A stretch of DNA of 64,000 nucleotides, taken from assembly GCF_040812015.1 (NCBI RefSeq), contig NZ_JBFNXJ010000002.1, positions 310,001 to 374,000 on the forward strand. Reading direction: 5' to 3'. The notes under the pieces are model-generated. The model was not told where the DNA came from. It saw only the letters and a program-made list of their open reading frames with translations, and searched no databases. This DNA comes from Chitinivorax sp. PXF-14. GTDB taxonomy: Bacteria; Pseudomonadota; Gammaproteobacteria; Burkholderiales; SCOH01. How positions within the stretch are numbered: position 1 is the first letter of the stretch; every line of letters begins with the position of its first letter. Made by a program: the position numbers and the translations under genes. Of the stretch, positions 52,891 to 64,000 are shown one piece after another.

Positions 52891-54732
52891 TTACTTGTCG
52901 CCCGAGAAGGTAATATTCATGGTATCCGCCGATACCACCAAGGCTGTCGACCCGAGGAATGGCGTGGTCGGTGGTTGGCCGTTCAGGGCCTCGGCAAGAC
53001 GCACGAATTCGACCGCGATCTGATCCTTGGTGAAGGTTGCCACCGTATAGCCACGGATCCCGCTGCGGGTGTATTTGATCCAGGACGAGCTCTGTTCGCC
53101 AAGAATCTGGTCGAGCGCACCGCCATCGCCCAGCAGGGTGAGCATGGACGAGTAATCGCCATTGCTCTGCTGGGTGACCAGCGTCTTGATCCGCTCGACT
53201 AGGGTGGGCGAGGAGATCGCTCCGCTGGAAAACTCCAGCATGACCGGATCACGCAGCGCGCTGTAGTCGCGCCAGACTTCACCGGCGAAGAAGCCGCCCT
53301 GGCCCGAGAATGACAGCACGCGCTTGATGCCTTTAGCGCTGATGAAGTTGGTCAGCTCCCGGCGCTCGGCATCATAGCCATCCCATTGGTCGGCGCTGAG
53401 CAGATAGCGGCGGCGGAAATTTGGATTGAAGACGTTGCTGTTGCTGCTGGCATCAATGGCAAACCGCATCATGCCGCACTCCCCGCCCAGCACTTTCCAC
53501 TGGGAAGTGGTCGCCCCCAAGGTATCCAGCAGCCAGCTCTTCTGTGCGCTGCCGAGCAGGGTTGCCGTCGCGCCATTGGCCGCCTGCGCGTCCTGATCGA
53601 CCATGTGGCGGGCGCCGATCGGGCCGGACAAATTCAGCGGCGCATGCGGCAGGTCTTCCCGGATGGCATGGTCGCTGCGCTCCAGCCGCTGCTCCATCAG
53701 CATCATGTGGACCAGATTGCCCCAGCGGAAGTCGCGGTACAGGCGAACATTATGAGCGCCGCTGGCGGTCGCGTCGAATTGCAGGTCGGTCCAATCCACC
53801 GGCATGTGCTCAAGCCATGCCTGCGTTGCCGCCCGGCGTCGGTCGGTCTGCACCGCATTCGCATCGGTATAGGTTTCGTGATCCTGCCAGTGATCGGTCG
53901 AGAACTCCCGGTCGCCCCACATCGGCAGCAAGGTGTAGCGCGCCAGCAGGTTCTGCAACCTGACGTCGGTGCGGTAGGTCTTGTACAGGTAGCGATAGTC
54001 AGCCAGCGTCTTGGCTGCGGTGCCCAAGCCCGCCACGGCCATGCCGTCAGGCAGGCTCAACGGCCGGTGGGCCGCCGTCTCGCCATTGGTCGGGATGTCG
54101 GGTAGCGGCACCATCTCGTCGATGGCATCGCCGAGCAACACCAGATAGTCGAACTCGGATTCATCGTTGGTGAGCATCGACAGGCCGGACCAATGGTTGT
54201 AGTCCCACGCGATACCCGAAATGAACGCCAGCTTGAGCCTCGGCACATCGGCGGTAGCCTCCGGCAGCGTGCGCCCACGGCCAGTGGGCGACACGTCCCG
54301 ATCGGCCACGAAGACGTAGAAATAATGCATGTCGGGGTCGAGCCCCTCCACCTTGACGCGTACGGTATTGTCCGCCTCGGGCTTCGCCACGACGTCATAA
54401 ACCTGGATGATACGGAAGTCGGGCGTTCTCGAAATGGCCAGCTTCAACGGGATTTCACCGTCACTGCCATCGGCATTGGTGACGCGAGTCCAGAACACCA
54501 GGGAATTCGACTTCGGGTCGCCCGCCGACACGGACTGCGGGTACTTGAAGCGTCCTTCGCCAGGCCGGGTTTGCCGGGTGCCGGGGGTCACACTTTGCTG
54601 AATCCATGTCGACAGCTTGAAATCGTCAGGCGTCTCGCCACCGTTCACCCCAGAATTGCAGCCGGTCAGCGCCGCACCCGCGGTGACGACAGTGAATCCT
54701 CCCGCCATTTTCAGAAATTGCCGTCTATCCAT
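52891..54732 (-). CDS. PhoD-like phosphoesterase, Tat lipoprotein, active site degenerate
   Basis: The 613-residue protein starts MDRRQFLKMAGG, a twin-arginine signal, followed by AALTGC, a lipobox with the Cys at 25, so it is probably a Tat-exported lipoprotein. The rest follows the PhoD plan: an N-terminal beta domain (SVSAGDPKSNSLVFWTRV...), VEGLDPDMHYFYVFV, and a metallophosphatase domain. The usual PhoD SCQ/D motif reads ISGIAWDYNHWSG, GDxIYE reads LLGDAIDEM, and WDDHE reads MWGDREFSTDHW, so several metal ligands differ. Alkaline phosphatase activity is uncertain. GGAGA precedes the ATG. Single gene, divergent from nothing; a GC-rich stem follows. Confidence 0.82.
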   Translation of the reverse strand: MDRRQFLKMAGGFTVVTAGAALTGCNSGVNGGETPDDFKLSTWIQQSVTPGTRQTRPGEGRFKYPQSVSAGDPKSNSLVFWTRVTNADGSDGEIPLKLAISRTPDFRIIQVYDVVAKPEADNTVRVKVEGLDPDMHYFYVFVADRDVSPTGRGRTLPEATADVPRLKLAFISGIAWDYNHWSGLSMLTNDESEFDYLVLLGDAIDEMVPLPDIPTNGETAAHRPLSLPDGMAVAGLGTAAKTLADYRYLYKTYRTDVRLQNLLARYTLLPMWGDREFSTDHWQDHETYTDANAVQTDRRRAATQAWLEHMPVDWTDLQFDATASGAHNVRLYRDFRWGNLVHMMLMEQRLERSDHAIREDLPHAPLNLSGPIGARHMVDQDAQAANGATATLLGSAQKSWLLDTLGATTSQWKVLGGECGMMRFAIDASSNSNVFNPNFRRRYLLSADQWDGYDAERRELTNFISAKGIKRVLSFSGQGGFFAGEVWRDYSALRDPVMLEFSSGAISSPTLVERIKTLVTQQSNGDYSSMLTLLGDGGALDQILGEQSSSWIKYTRSGIRGYTVATFTKDQIAVEFVRLAEALNGQPPTTPFLGSTALVVSADTMNITFSGDK

Positions 54733-55095
54733 GTATTTCTCCGATACGCCGGCCCTGCCGGTCTACTAGCCTGGGTGCCCTCCCCGCCGGGCCAAGTCGG
54801 CAGGGCTGTTGCGACCGCAGCGCGCCACATTACGGCCAGCGGTTGCAGTACCCATATTTCATAAAATTATCCGAACGCATTAATAACACAAACAGAGTCT
54901 TTGCTCTACAGGCTTTTTAAAAACTTCTTCCCATGCCAACGCCACCTATCCCGCAAAACCCTTGCCACATCCCCCACTCCTGGGCCTGGCGCAGCAGCCC
55001 TGGCAGGCCCCCGGTTCGAGGCTCCATGCCAATCGCCACACCAACAAAAAGGGGCCGATCGGCCCCTTCTGCTTCAGTCCCGGCGATTGCCAAGA
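54733..55095. other. 363-bp stretch without a gene
   Basis: It holds the upstream region of the PhoD-like gene (an AT-rich segment near 54860-54900) and, at its right end, the chemoreceptor terminator. Short frames here lack ribosome binding sites and family resemblance. Confidence 0.5.
55046..55068 (-). terminator. Intrinsic terminator of the chemoreceptor gene
   Basis: AAGGGGCCGATCGGCCCCTT (55049-55068) is a perfect 20-bp palindrome; on the minus strand it is followed by a T-tract (TTTTT, 55050-55046), 27 bp after the chemoreceptor stop. Confidence 0.85.
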
Positions 55096-56727
55096 TCAGG
55101 CGATGCGGAATTGCGCCACGGCATCACGCATGCCGGTCACCAAGGTGACGAGCTCGAGGGCTGAGTCGGCAGTCTGCGCTGCCGCGGAACTGTTTTGCTC
55201 CGACATCTGGGCGATACGCTCGACGTTGACGGCAATATCGTTGCTGGCCGCGCCCTGTTCGCGTATCGACGACGAGATGGTGTTGACCACTGTGATGATC
55301 CGGTGCACACCACCATCGATCTCGCTCATGGCCGAGCTTGCATGCCGGGCCAGGCCCACGCCCTGCTCCACCTGATCGACCGCACGCCCCATGTCGTTGG
55401 CAGCAAGCGATACGCCTTTCAACAGGCTGTCGACGATCTGGCCGATAGTGGCGGTGGACTGTGCGGTACGCTCGGCCAGCTTGCGGACTTCATCTGCCAC
55501 CACCGAGAACCCCATGCCGGCCTCCCCGGCCCGGGCGGCTTCGATTGCGGCGTTGAGCGCCAGCAGATTGGTTTGATCGGCCACTTCCTTGATGACCTGA
55601 ACTACCTTGGAGACATCGTTGCCAAGCTGCTCGAACTCGGTAACCGTGCCGGCCGCATGATTGACGGCAGAAGAGATATTTTCGATATTCGCCAGAATCT
55701 GCTGAATCGTCGCGGCACCGCCTTGCGCAATATCTCCGGACTGCATCGAGATTTCGCGGGTCTCGTGGGCGCTGTCGGCCACGACATTGATGCTCACCGT
55801 GGTCTGCTCAACTGCAGCAGCCATCGATGCGGCCGACTCGCTCTGCGCCTCGGAACTTTGCGCCACTTGCTGTGCCGCTGTGGACAGGCTGGCCGAGATC
55901 GCGGCCACATTTTCCGCACTGTGCAGGATGTTGGTCAGCGAAGCCTGCAAAGCAGTCATCAGGCGGTTGAAGCGTGCCGCGGCCTGGCCTACTTCATCCT
56001 GGCCGTGCACCGGCACGCGCAGGGTCAGGTCGCCGGTCGTCTCCACCTGCGACATCACGTCACACATCTGCTGCAGGGGGCGAGCCAGTGCGCGGGTGAT
56101 CAGCACGGTCACCACGCTGGCCAGCAACAAGGCCAGCAGCGACATGATGGCGATGGCGGTCTCCGCTTCACGGGCCGCGCGCTCGGCGGTGGTGCGGCTA
56201 TGGTCGAAGATACGCTGCTGCAGCGCAACCAACTGGTCGACGGTGCGGTGCAGGGTATCCAGCGCCGGCAATACCTCGTTCAGATACAACGACGACACCG
56301 CCGCGGGCTCAGCACTTTGTTGTGCCATCTGAATGGTGTGGGTGAAGGTGGCGACATAGGCGCTACGCTGCTGCTTGAGTACGGCCAGCAGCTGCCTCCC
56401 TTCCGGACGGACCACAAGCGCATCGAGCTGCTTCAGCTTGGCGGTGATGGCCGTGCGATTGCCCGCGATCTCATCCAGCCTCGCCTGCGTGCCCTGGCTC
56501 CGGTAGCCGCTCAACAGCAGTTCACTGGTCAACCTTGCATTGGCGTTGGTCAGATCCCGTATATCGGAAATCAGCTGCAGCTTCTTCATGTCGCGCTCGA
56601 CCAGCACTTGGGTCGAGTCATTGAGGTCTTCGGTCACCTTCCAGCTCATCACCGAAATGGCCATCAACAACATGATCACAATCCCAAAACCAAGCATCAG
56701 CTTGATCCTTACCGGCACATTCCGCAT
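55096..56727 (-). CDS. Methyl-accepting chemotaxis protein (4HB sensor)
   Basis: The 543-residue chemoreceptor has a membrane span (about 8-28), a periplasmic four-helix-bundle-type sensor (about 30-188), a second span (about 190-212), HAMP ([45 protein letters not shown]) and a signalling domain with the hairpin tip [41 protein letters not shown]. It relays ligand signals to CheA/CheW. No CheB/CheR pentapeptide is present at the C-terminus. ATG 56727 is preferred over ATG 56751 because GAGGAA lies about eight bases upstream. No che genes nearby. Confidence 0.93.
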   Translation of the reverse strand: MRNVPVRIKLMLGFGIVIMLLMAISVMSWKVTEDLNDSTQVLVERDMKKLQLISDIRDLTNANARLTSELLLSGYRSQGTQARLDEIAGNRTAITAKLKQLDALVVRPEGRQLLAVLKQQRSAYVATFTHTIQMAQQSAEPAAVSSLYLNEVLPALDTLHRTVDQLVALQQRIFDHSRTTAERAAREAETAIAIMSLLALLLASVVTVLITRALARPLQQMCDVMSQVETTGDLTLRVPVHGQDEVGQAAARFNRLMTALQASLTNILHSAENVAAISASLSTAAQQVAQSSEAQSESAASMAAAVEQTTVSINVVADSAHETREISMQSGDIAQGGAATIQQILANIENISSAVNHAAGTVTEFEQLGNDVSKVVQVIKEVADQTNLLALNAAIEAARAGEAGMGFSVVADEVRKLAERTAQSTATIGQIVDSLLKGVSLAANDMGRAVDQVEQGVGLARHASSAMSEIDGGVHRIITVVNTISSSIREQGAASNDIAVNVERIAQMSEQNSSAAAQTADSALELVTLVTGMRDAVAQFRIA

Positions 56728-56982
56728 TACCATTTCCTCGACATTCGACACATTGACAATAAGACCCTGTGCCCGATGGCAGAATCACCATCGCGGCACA
56801 GACAGCAAGCTGGCGTGACATGCCCGTCACAAACGGGTCGGCGTATTTCTACTTGAGAATGCGTATCAGCATATACGCCATGCCGCACTGCAACACTGAT
56901 TTGCGTCAACAATAAATTAGAATGTACTTATTTTGCTGTCGGGAATTTCCCCAATACCTCTGCACGCCGTGCGGTCTGGGCG

Positions 56983-57009
56983 AAAAAAAGCCCGCGTCAA
57001 AACGCGGGC
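56983..57009 (-). terminator. Intrinsic terminator of the phasin-like gene
   Basis: GCCCGCGT (56990-56997) and ACGCGGGC (57002-57009) form an 8-bp stem; on the minus strand seven T residues follow (56989-56983), 33 bp after the phasin stop. Confidence 0.92.
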
Positions 57010-57042
57010 GAGAGGAAAGGGTGTGCGGTACGACTAAATTAC

Positions 57043-57552
57043 TTACTGTGCAGCGGCTTCCAGCTCAGCTGCAGTTACGAAAGCCGACTTCTCTTCTTCA
57101 GCTTCGACAACTTCTTCAACAGCCTTGGCAGCCTTCTTGGCAGCCGGCTTCTTGGTCGACACACCGTTGGCTTCAAGCAGCTTTTCAACCAGCTTGGTCA
57201 GTTCTTCGACGCGAGCGGTCAGATCGCCCACTTCGTTGCGGCTCGGCACGCCCAGACGGCCCAGAACGCCGGAAACGCGGTTTTCGAAGACTTGTTCCAG
57301 CTTGTCCCAGGTTTCGCCAGCCTTGGCAGCACCTTGCGAAACGCGAGCTTCAACGGTAGCGCGAGTGCGGGTTTGCAGTGCTTCGCCTTCCTTGACCAGC
57401 TCATCGAATACCTTGTTGCCGCCGGCTTGAGCCTTGGCGAATGCGCCCAGACCAGCCAGCCAGATTTGCTGAGCGGAATCCTTGGTCGATTGAACGATCG
57501 ACTTTTCGGAAACGTTGGTAGCGATGCTCTTCAGTTGCTTGATTACGGCCAT
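57043..57552 (-). CDS. Phasin family protein (PHA granule-associated)
   Basis: The 169-residue protein is mostly amphipathic helix: IWLAGLGAFAKAQAGGNKVFDELVKEGEALQTRTR, the signature of PhaI/PhaF-type phasins of polyhydroxyalkanoate granules, then a Leu-zipper-like EVGDLTARVEELTKLVEKLLEANG. It ends in a Lys/Ala-Pro and Glu-rich tail (TKKPAAKKAAKAVEEVVEAEEE). Phasins coat PHA granules and control their size. AAAGGAG precedes ATG 57552 by seven bases, a strong ribosome binding site that fits high expression. A strong terminator follows. Codon use is noticeably biased to frequent codons. Confidence 0.88.
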   Translation of the reverse strand: MAVIKQLKSIATNVSEKSIVQSTKDSAQQIWLAGLGAFAKAQAGGNKVFDELVKEGEALQTRTRATVEARVSQGAAKAGETWDKLEQVFENRVSGVLGRLGVPSRNEVGDLTARVEELTKLVEKLLEANGVSTKKPAAKKAAKAVEEVVEAEEEKSAFVTAAELEAAAQ

Positions 57553-57715
57553 GATGTCACTCCTTTACGATTGTCCCTAGATTCGCCGCAGCGCAGGCCT
57601 CAGCGATTGCCCTTATTTCGCTACGAAGTCTAGGGAAAATTTTTAGAGGGTACACACTAAAGAGCACGCGCTTGATCGGAATCAAGCAGGGCCGGCTTCC
57701 CCCGCGATAGCCGTG

Positions 57716-58624
57716 CTATGGCACCCGCGACAGCTCGCTGGTGGCACTGAGTGCCGGCTCGTCGCCATCCAGCAACATTTGGCGCCAGGCACGCAGCGCG
57801 CTCGTCTGGACCACGTCGCGGCGGCGGATCAGCAGGGTTGGCGCCAGCGCATACTCGGGCGGGAGCGTGACGATATCGATCATGTCGCGTTGCCGATGAT
57901 GCTCGACGATCGAACGCGGCATCAGCGACATCCCCATGCCGCCCGCCACGCACCCGACAATGGCGTCAAACGCACCAAAATCCATGATGCGCCGCACCAC
58001 CACTCCCATGCTGGCGAGCCAGCGCTCGAGATAGCTGCGGTACATGCACCCCTGGCGGAACACCAGCAGCGTCTGGTTGGCCAGGTCACGCGGGATGCAG
58101 AGCGTGGCACGCCGGCGCTCGGTGATCAGCACCAGCTCTTCTTCGAACACGATGTCCTGCTCGATATCGGGATGCGACAGCGGCGCAGCCACCAGCGCGG
58201 CCGGCAACTTCAGTTCGAGCACGGCCTCGACGAGTTCGCGAGTGGTGCCCGTCTGCAGGTTCAGCTCCACCTCGGGATAGCGCTCGTGGTAGCGCGGCAG
58301 GATGGACGGCAGGCGGCTCGCGGCGGTTGTCTCCATGGTGCCGATGGTCAGCGCCCCGCGTGGCGCGGCCGTATCGCTGACCGCCAGGCGCGCCTCCTCG
58401 GCCAGGCGGATGATACGCTCGGCGTAACCGAGCAGGATCTCCCCCGCTGGGGTGATGATCATCTTGCGGTTCTGCCGATGGAACAGCGGCGTCCCGACAT
58501 CCTGCTCGAGCTGCTTGAGGCGCGCGGTGACGTTCGACTGCACATAGTGCAGCCGTTCCGCCGCGCGCGTCACGCCGCCGGCCTCGGCGACCGCCTTGAA
58601 GATCTTCAGTGCTGTGATGTCCAT
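57716..58624 (-). CDS. LysR family transcriptional regulator
   Basis: The 302-residue regulator has the LysR helix-turn-helix (IFKAVAEAGGVTRAAERLHYVQSNVTARLKQLEQDVGTPLF) and a periplasmic-binding-like effector domain (about 90-300; GALTIGTMETTAASRLP, CMYRSYLERWLASMG). It is transcribed away from the YbfB/YjiJ-type transporter gene with 106 bp between starts, containing ATCAC-CATGA-GTGAT (58633-58647), so it probably controls that transporter and tautomerase and itself. Effector unknown. Confidence 0.93.
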   Translation of the reverse strand: MDITALKIFKAVAEAGGVTRAAERLHYVQSNVTARLKQLEQDVGTPLFHRQNRKMIITPAGEILLGYAERIIRLAEEARLAVSDTAAPRGALTIGTMETTAASRLPSILPRYHERYPEVELNLQTGTTRELVEAVLELKLPAALVAAPLSHPDIEQDIVFEEELVLITERRRATLCIPRDLANQTLLVFRQGCMYRSYLERWLASMGVVVRRIMDFGAFDAIVGCVAGGMGMSLMPRSIVEHHRQRDMIDIVTLPPEYALAPTLLIRRRDVVQTSALRAWRQMLLDGDEPALSATSELSRVP

Positions 58625-58632
58625 ATCTCACT

Positions 58633-58647
58633 ATCACCATGAGTGAT
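58633..58647. promoter_or_regulatory. Candidate LysR operator
   Basis: ATCAC-CATGA-GTGAT is a 5-5-5 inverted repeat just upstream of the LysR start and within the divergent intergenic region; further TGATC and ATCAC half-sites follow to 58667. It fits the interrupted dyad style of LysR sites (T-N11-A). Confidence 0.45.
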
Positions 58648-58730
58648 CAAACCAATCACAATTAATCATTTTACATGATATTTATACCCAGCTACGCTCA
58701 CCACCATCGAATTCAATGCCGGAGTTGCCC

Positions 58731-59900
58731 ATGAACAGGCCAGCGCCCTCCCTCGTCGCCACTCTGCTTGGCGGCATTGCCGCCGTACTGATCGTGCACG
58801 GCATCGGCCGCTTTGCCTACACGCCGCTGTTGCCGCTAATGCGCGAAGATGGCCTGAGCATCGCCCAGGCCGGCTGGCTCGCCTCGGCCAACTACGTAGG
58901 CTATCTGCTCGGTGCGCTGTTCACCGTCTGGCATCGCGGCAACCGGGTGCGCTGGCTGCAGGGCGGCATCGTCGTCAGCATTGCCACCACGCTGGCGATG
59001 GGCGTGATACACGCGCCGTCGCTATGGGCGCTGATACGGTTTGTCAGCGGCGTCAGCAACGGTATCGTCTTCGTCTACGCCTCGAATCTGGTGTTCTCGC
59101 GCCTCGCCAAGGAAGAACGCGGCGCCCTGGGCGGCTTGCTGTATGCCGGCGTGGGGCTCGGCATGAGCGTGTCGGGCCTGCTCGTGCAGGGTATCGACGC
59201 GCTGGGCTGGCGCTGGCAATGGGGCTGGCTGCTGGCTGGCGCCATCTGCATCGCCGCTGTCGTGCCCGCATGGCGGATTCGCGAATGCAGCGTCACGGCC
59301 GTGGCGGGTGGCGCCGGCAAGCCAAGCGGCCGCCTGTTCTGGGTGGTGGGCGGCTACGGCTGCGCGGGCCTTGGCTACATCGTCAGCGCAACCTTTCTGC
59401 CCGCCATTGTCCGCGACACACCGGGGCTCGCAAGCTTTGCGCCGATGAGCTGGATCATCGTCGGGCTCGCGGCCACGCCGTCGAGCCTGTTCTGGAGCTG
59501 GCTTGCCCACCGCATAGGCGAATTGCCGGCGTTGCTCTGGGCCTACGGCCTACAGGCGATTGGCGTCATGGCGCCGATCTGGCTGCCGGGCATGCTGGGC
59601 GCGGCATCGGGTGCGCTGCTGCTGGGCAGCACCTTCCTCGGCATCGTCACCATGGCCATGGCGCTGGCCCGTCGCCACGATCCCCATGGCGGCAGCCGCA
59701 CCGTCGGCCTGATGACTTCGGCCTACGGCGTGGCACAGATCATCGGCCCGCTGCTGACCGCCGCGCTGTCCAAGCACAGCGACGGCATGACGCTCGCGCT
59801 GGAAATCGCGACGGCCAGCCTCGTCGTGGGCGCCGCCTTGCTGATCGTCTCCGCGCTGGAATCTCAACTCGCGGCCCAGCCGCAGGCCGGCAAGCCGTGA
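58731..59900 (+). CDS. YbfB/YjiJ family MFS transporter
   Basis: The 389-residue protein has about 12 hydrophobic spans and the family block GIGRFAYTPLLPLMREDGLSIAQAGWLASANYVGYLLGA at its N-terminus, characteristic of YbfB/YjiJ-type major-facilitator proteins, whose substrates are not established. GGAG lies six bases before ATG 58731. TTTACA (58670-58675) and TACGCT (58693-58698) with a 17-bp spacer may be its promoter. Divergent from LysR and 52 bp upstream of a tautomerase gene. Confidence 0.9.
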   Translation: MNRPAPSLVATLLGGIAAVLIVHGIGRFAYTPLLPLMREDGLSIAQAGWLASANYVGYLLGALFTVWHRGNRVRWLQGGIVVSIATTLAMGVIHAPSLWALIRFVSGVSNGIVFVYASNLVFSRLAKEERGALGGLLYAGVGLGMSVSGLLVQGIDALGWRWQWGWLLAGAICIAAVVPAWRIRECSVTAVAGGAGKPSGRLFWVVGGYGCAGLGYIVSATFLPAIVRDTPGLASFAPMSWIIVGLAATPSSLFWSWLAHRIGELPALLWAYGLQAIGVMAPIWLPGMLGAASGALLLGSTFLGIVTMAMALARRHDPHGGSRTVGLMTSAYGVAQIIGPLLTAALSKHSDGMTLALEIATASLVVGAALLIVSALESQLAAQPQAGKP

Positions 59901-59952
59901 CGGCTTGCCAGGTCGGGCCCGGCATCTCAACCATCAACCGAAAGGAATCCGC

Positions 59953-60156
59953 ATGCCCTACGTCAACATCAAGATCACCAAGGAAGGCGCAACGAGCGAG
60001 CAGAAAGCCGCGCTGATCCAGGGGGTGACCCAATTGCTGGTGGATGTGCTGAACAAGAACCCGGCGACGACCGTGGTGGTCATTGACGAAGTCGATACCG
60101 ATAACTGGGGAGTCGGCGGCGAGAGCATCACCGTGCGACGCAAGGCCGGCAAGTAG
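59953..60156 (+). CDS. 4-oxalocrotonate tautomerase-like protein
   Basis: The 67-residue protein starts MPYVNIKITKEG, exposing the catalytic Pro1 after Met removal, with SEQKAALIQGVTQLLVDVLNKNPATTVVVIDEVDTDNWGVGGES, matching the hexameric 4-oxalocrotonate/2-hydroxymuconate tautomerase family. Such enzymes shift double bonds of 2-hydroxydienoates. AAAGGAA is six bases before ATG 59953. It is probably in one operon with the transporter upstream under LysR control. Confidence 0.9.
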   Translation: MPYVNIKITKEGATSEQKAALIQGVTQLLVDVLNKNPATTVVVIDEVDTDNWGVGGESITVRRKAGK

Positions 60157-60175
60157 CACCTGTCGCAGCAGAAAA

Positions 60176-60205
60176 CAAAACAGCCCGCTTGCGCGGGCTG
60201 TTTTG
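60176..60205. terminator. Bidirectional intrinsic terminator
   Basis: CAAAACAGCCCGC (60176-60188) and GCGGGCTGTTTTG (60193-60205) form a perfect 13-bp stem with loop TTGC; it has A-tract and T-tract sides, ending both the tautomerase transcript and the leftward purL. Confidence 0.93.
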
Positions 60206-60219
60206 CTGATGGGCCTGGC

Positions 60220-64000
<3,781 letters not shown>

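Noticed and set aside
54901-55164. Short + strand open frames before the chemoreceptor terminator
   Set aside because: They run through the chemoreceptor terminator and 3' end with no ribosome binding site or family match.

Overview
The window reads as chromosomal DNA of a GC-rich betaproteobacterium, most likely from the order Neisseriales (Chromobacteriaceae/Chitinibacteraceae-like). The evidence is the gene content: a complete iscR-iscS-iscU-iscA-hscB-hscA-fdx-iscX operon, a tsaB-rimI-uracil-DNA glycosylase operon, a PhaM-like protein and a phasin pointing to polyhydroxyalkanoate granules, gspC-gspD-gspE, and a clsB-ybhP pair. This placement is inferred from gene content only; there is no rRNA gene here. 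No CRISPR array, prophage, intact transposase or integrase was seen. The only possible trace of mobile DNA is a short decayed serine-recombinase-like fragment beside the tRNA-Ala/tRNA-Glu pair.

Layout. 1-3.1 kb: end of a squalene/phytoene-synthase-like gene, tRNA-Ala(GGC) and tRNA-Glu(TTC), a DUF1345 membrane protein, then a MarR regulator with a carboxymuconolactone-decarboxylase-like gene, each preceded by a palindrome. 3.3-10.2 kb: a conserved-type hypothetical protein, a strong candidate for an unannotated small RNA (about 4613-4702), a WbuC-like cupin, a DcsG-like ATP-grasp enzyme translationally coupled to an EamA exporter, a YbaL/KefB-like K+/H+ antiporter and an AraC-type regulator. 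10.4-15.7 kb: acyl-CoA dehydrogenase, cysteine synthase, acyl-CoA ligase and an AMACR-type CoA racemase/transferase, which together (without cysK) look like a route for alpha-methyl-branched acyl-CoAs. 16.0-20.3 kb: a four-gene exporter (HlyD adaptor, ATPase, two FtsX/MacB-type permeases). 20.5-27.6 kb: a small zinc-ribbon protein, a PAS-GGDEF protein, tsaB-rimI-udg, a 2OG-Fe(II) oxygenase overlapping an acyltransferase-3 gene, and a HAD phosphatase.

27.7-34.2 kb is the isc operon. It starts at a good sigma-70 promoter covered by a near-consensus type 1 IscR site, so the repressor IscR very probably controls the cluster. It carries two unusual items: a terminator-like hairpin between iscA and hscB, and a small unrecognised gene translationally coupled to hscB. 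A YbaK-type deacylase gene sits between fdx and iscX. 34.3-42.9 kb: a degenerate HD-GYP protein, isochorismatase-like hydrolase, YiiD-type thioesterase, RhlE helicase, Cache histidine kinase, ClsB and YbhP homologues, and NudB. 43.0-47.7 kb: malic enzyme (MaeB type), a PhaM-like protein, a periplasmic solute-binding-like protein and a YihG-like acyltransferase. 47.9-52.4 kb: gspE, gspD and gspC, without the rest of the type II secretion genes. 52.5-64 kb: tRNA-Val(TAC) and tRNA-Asp(GTC), a divergent PhoD-like Tat lipoprotein, a chemoreceptor, a phasin, a LysR regulator divergent from a YbfB/YjiJ-type MFS transporter plus a tautomerase, and purL running off the right edge.

Most of the window is ordinary housekeeping DNA. 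The items most worth a second look are the candidate sRNA with duplicated anti-Shine-Dalgarno motifs, the unknown gene and internal hairpin inside the isc operon, the ATP-grasp/EamA pair, and the branched acyl-CoA cluster.
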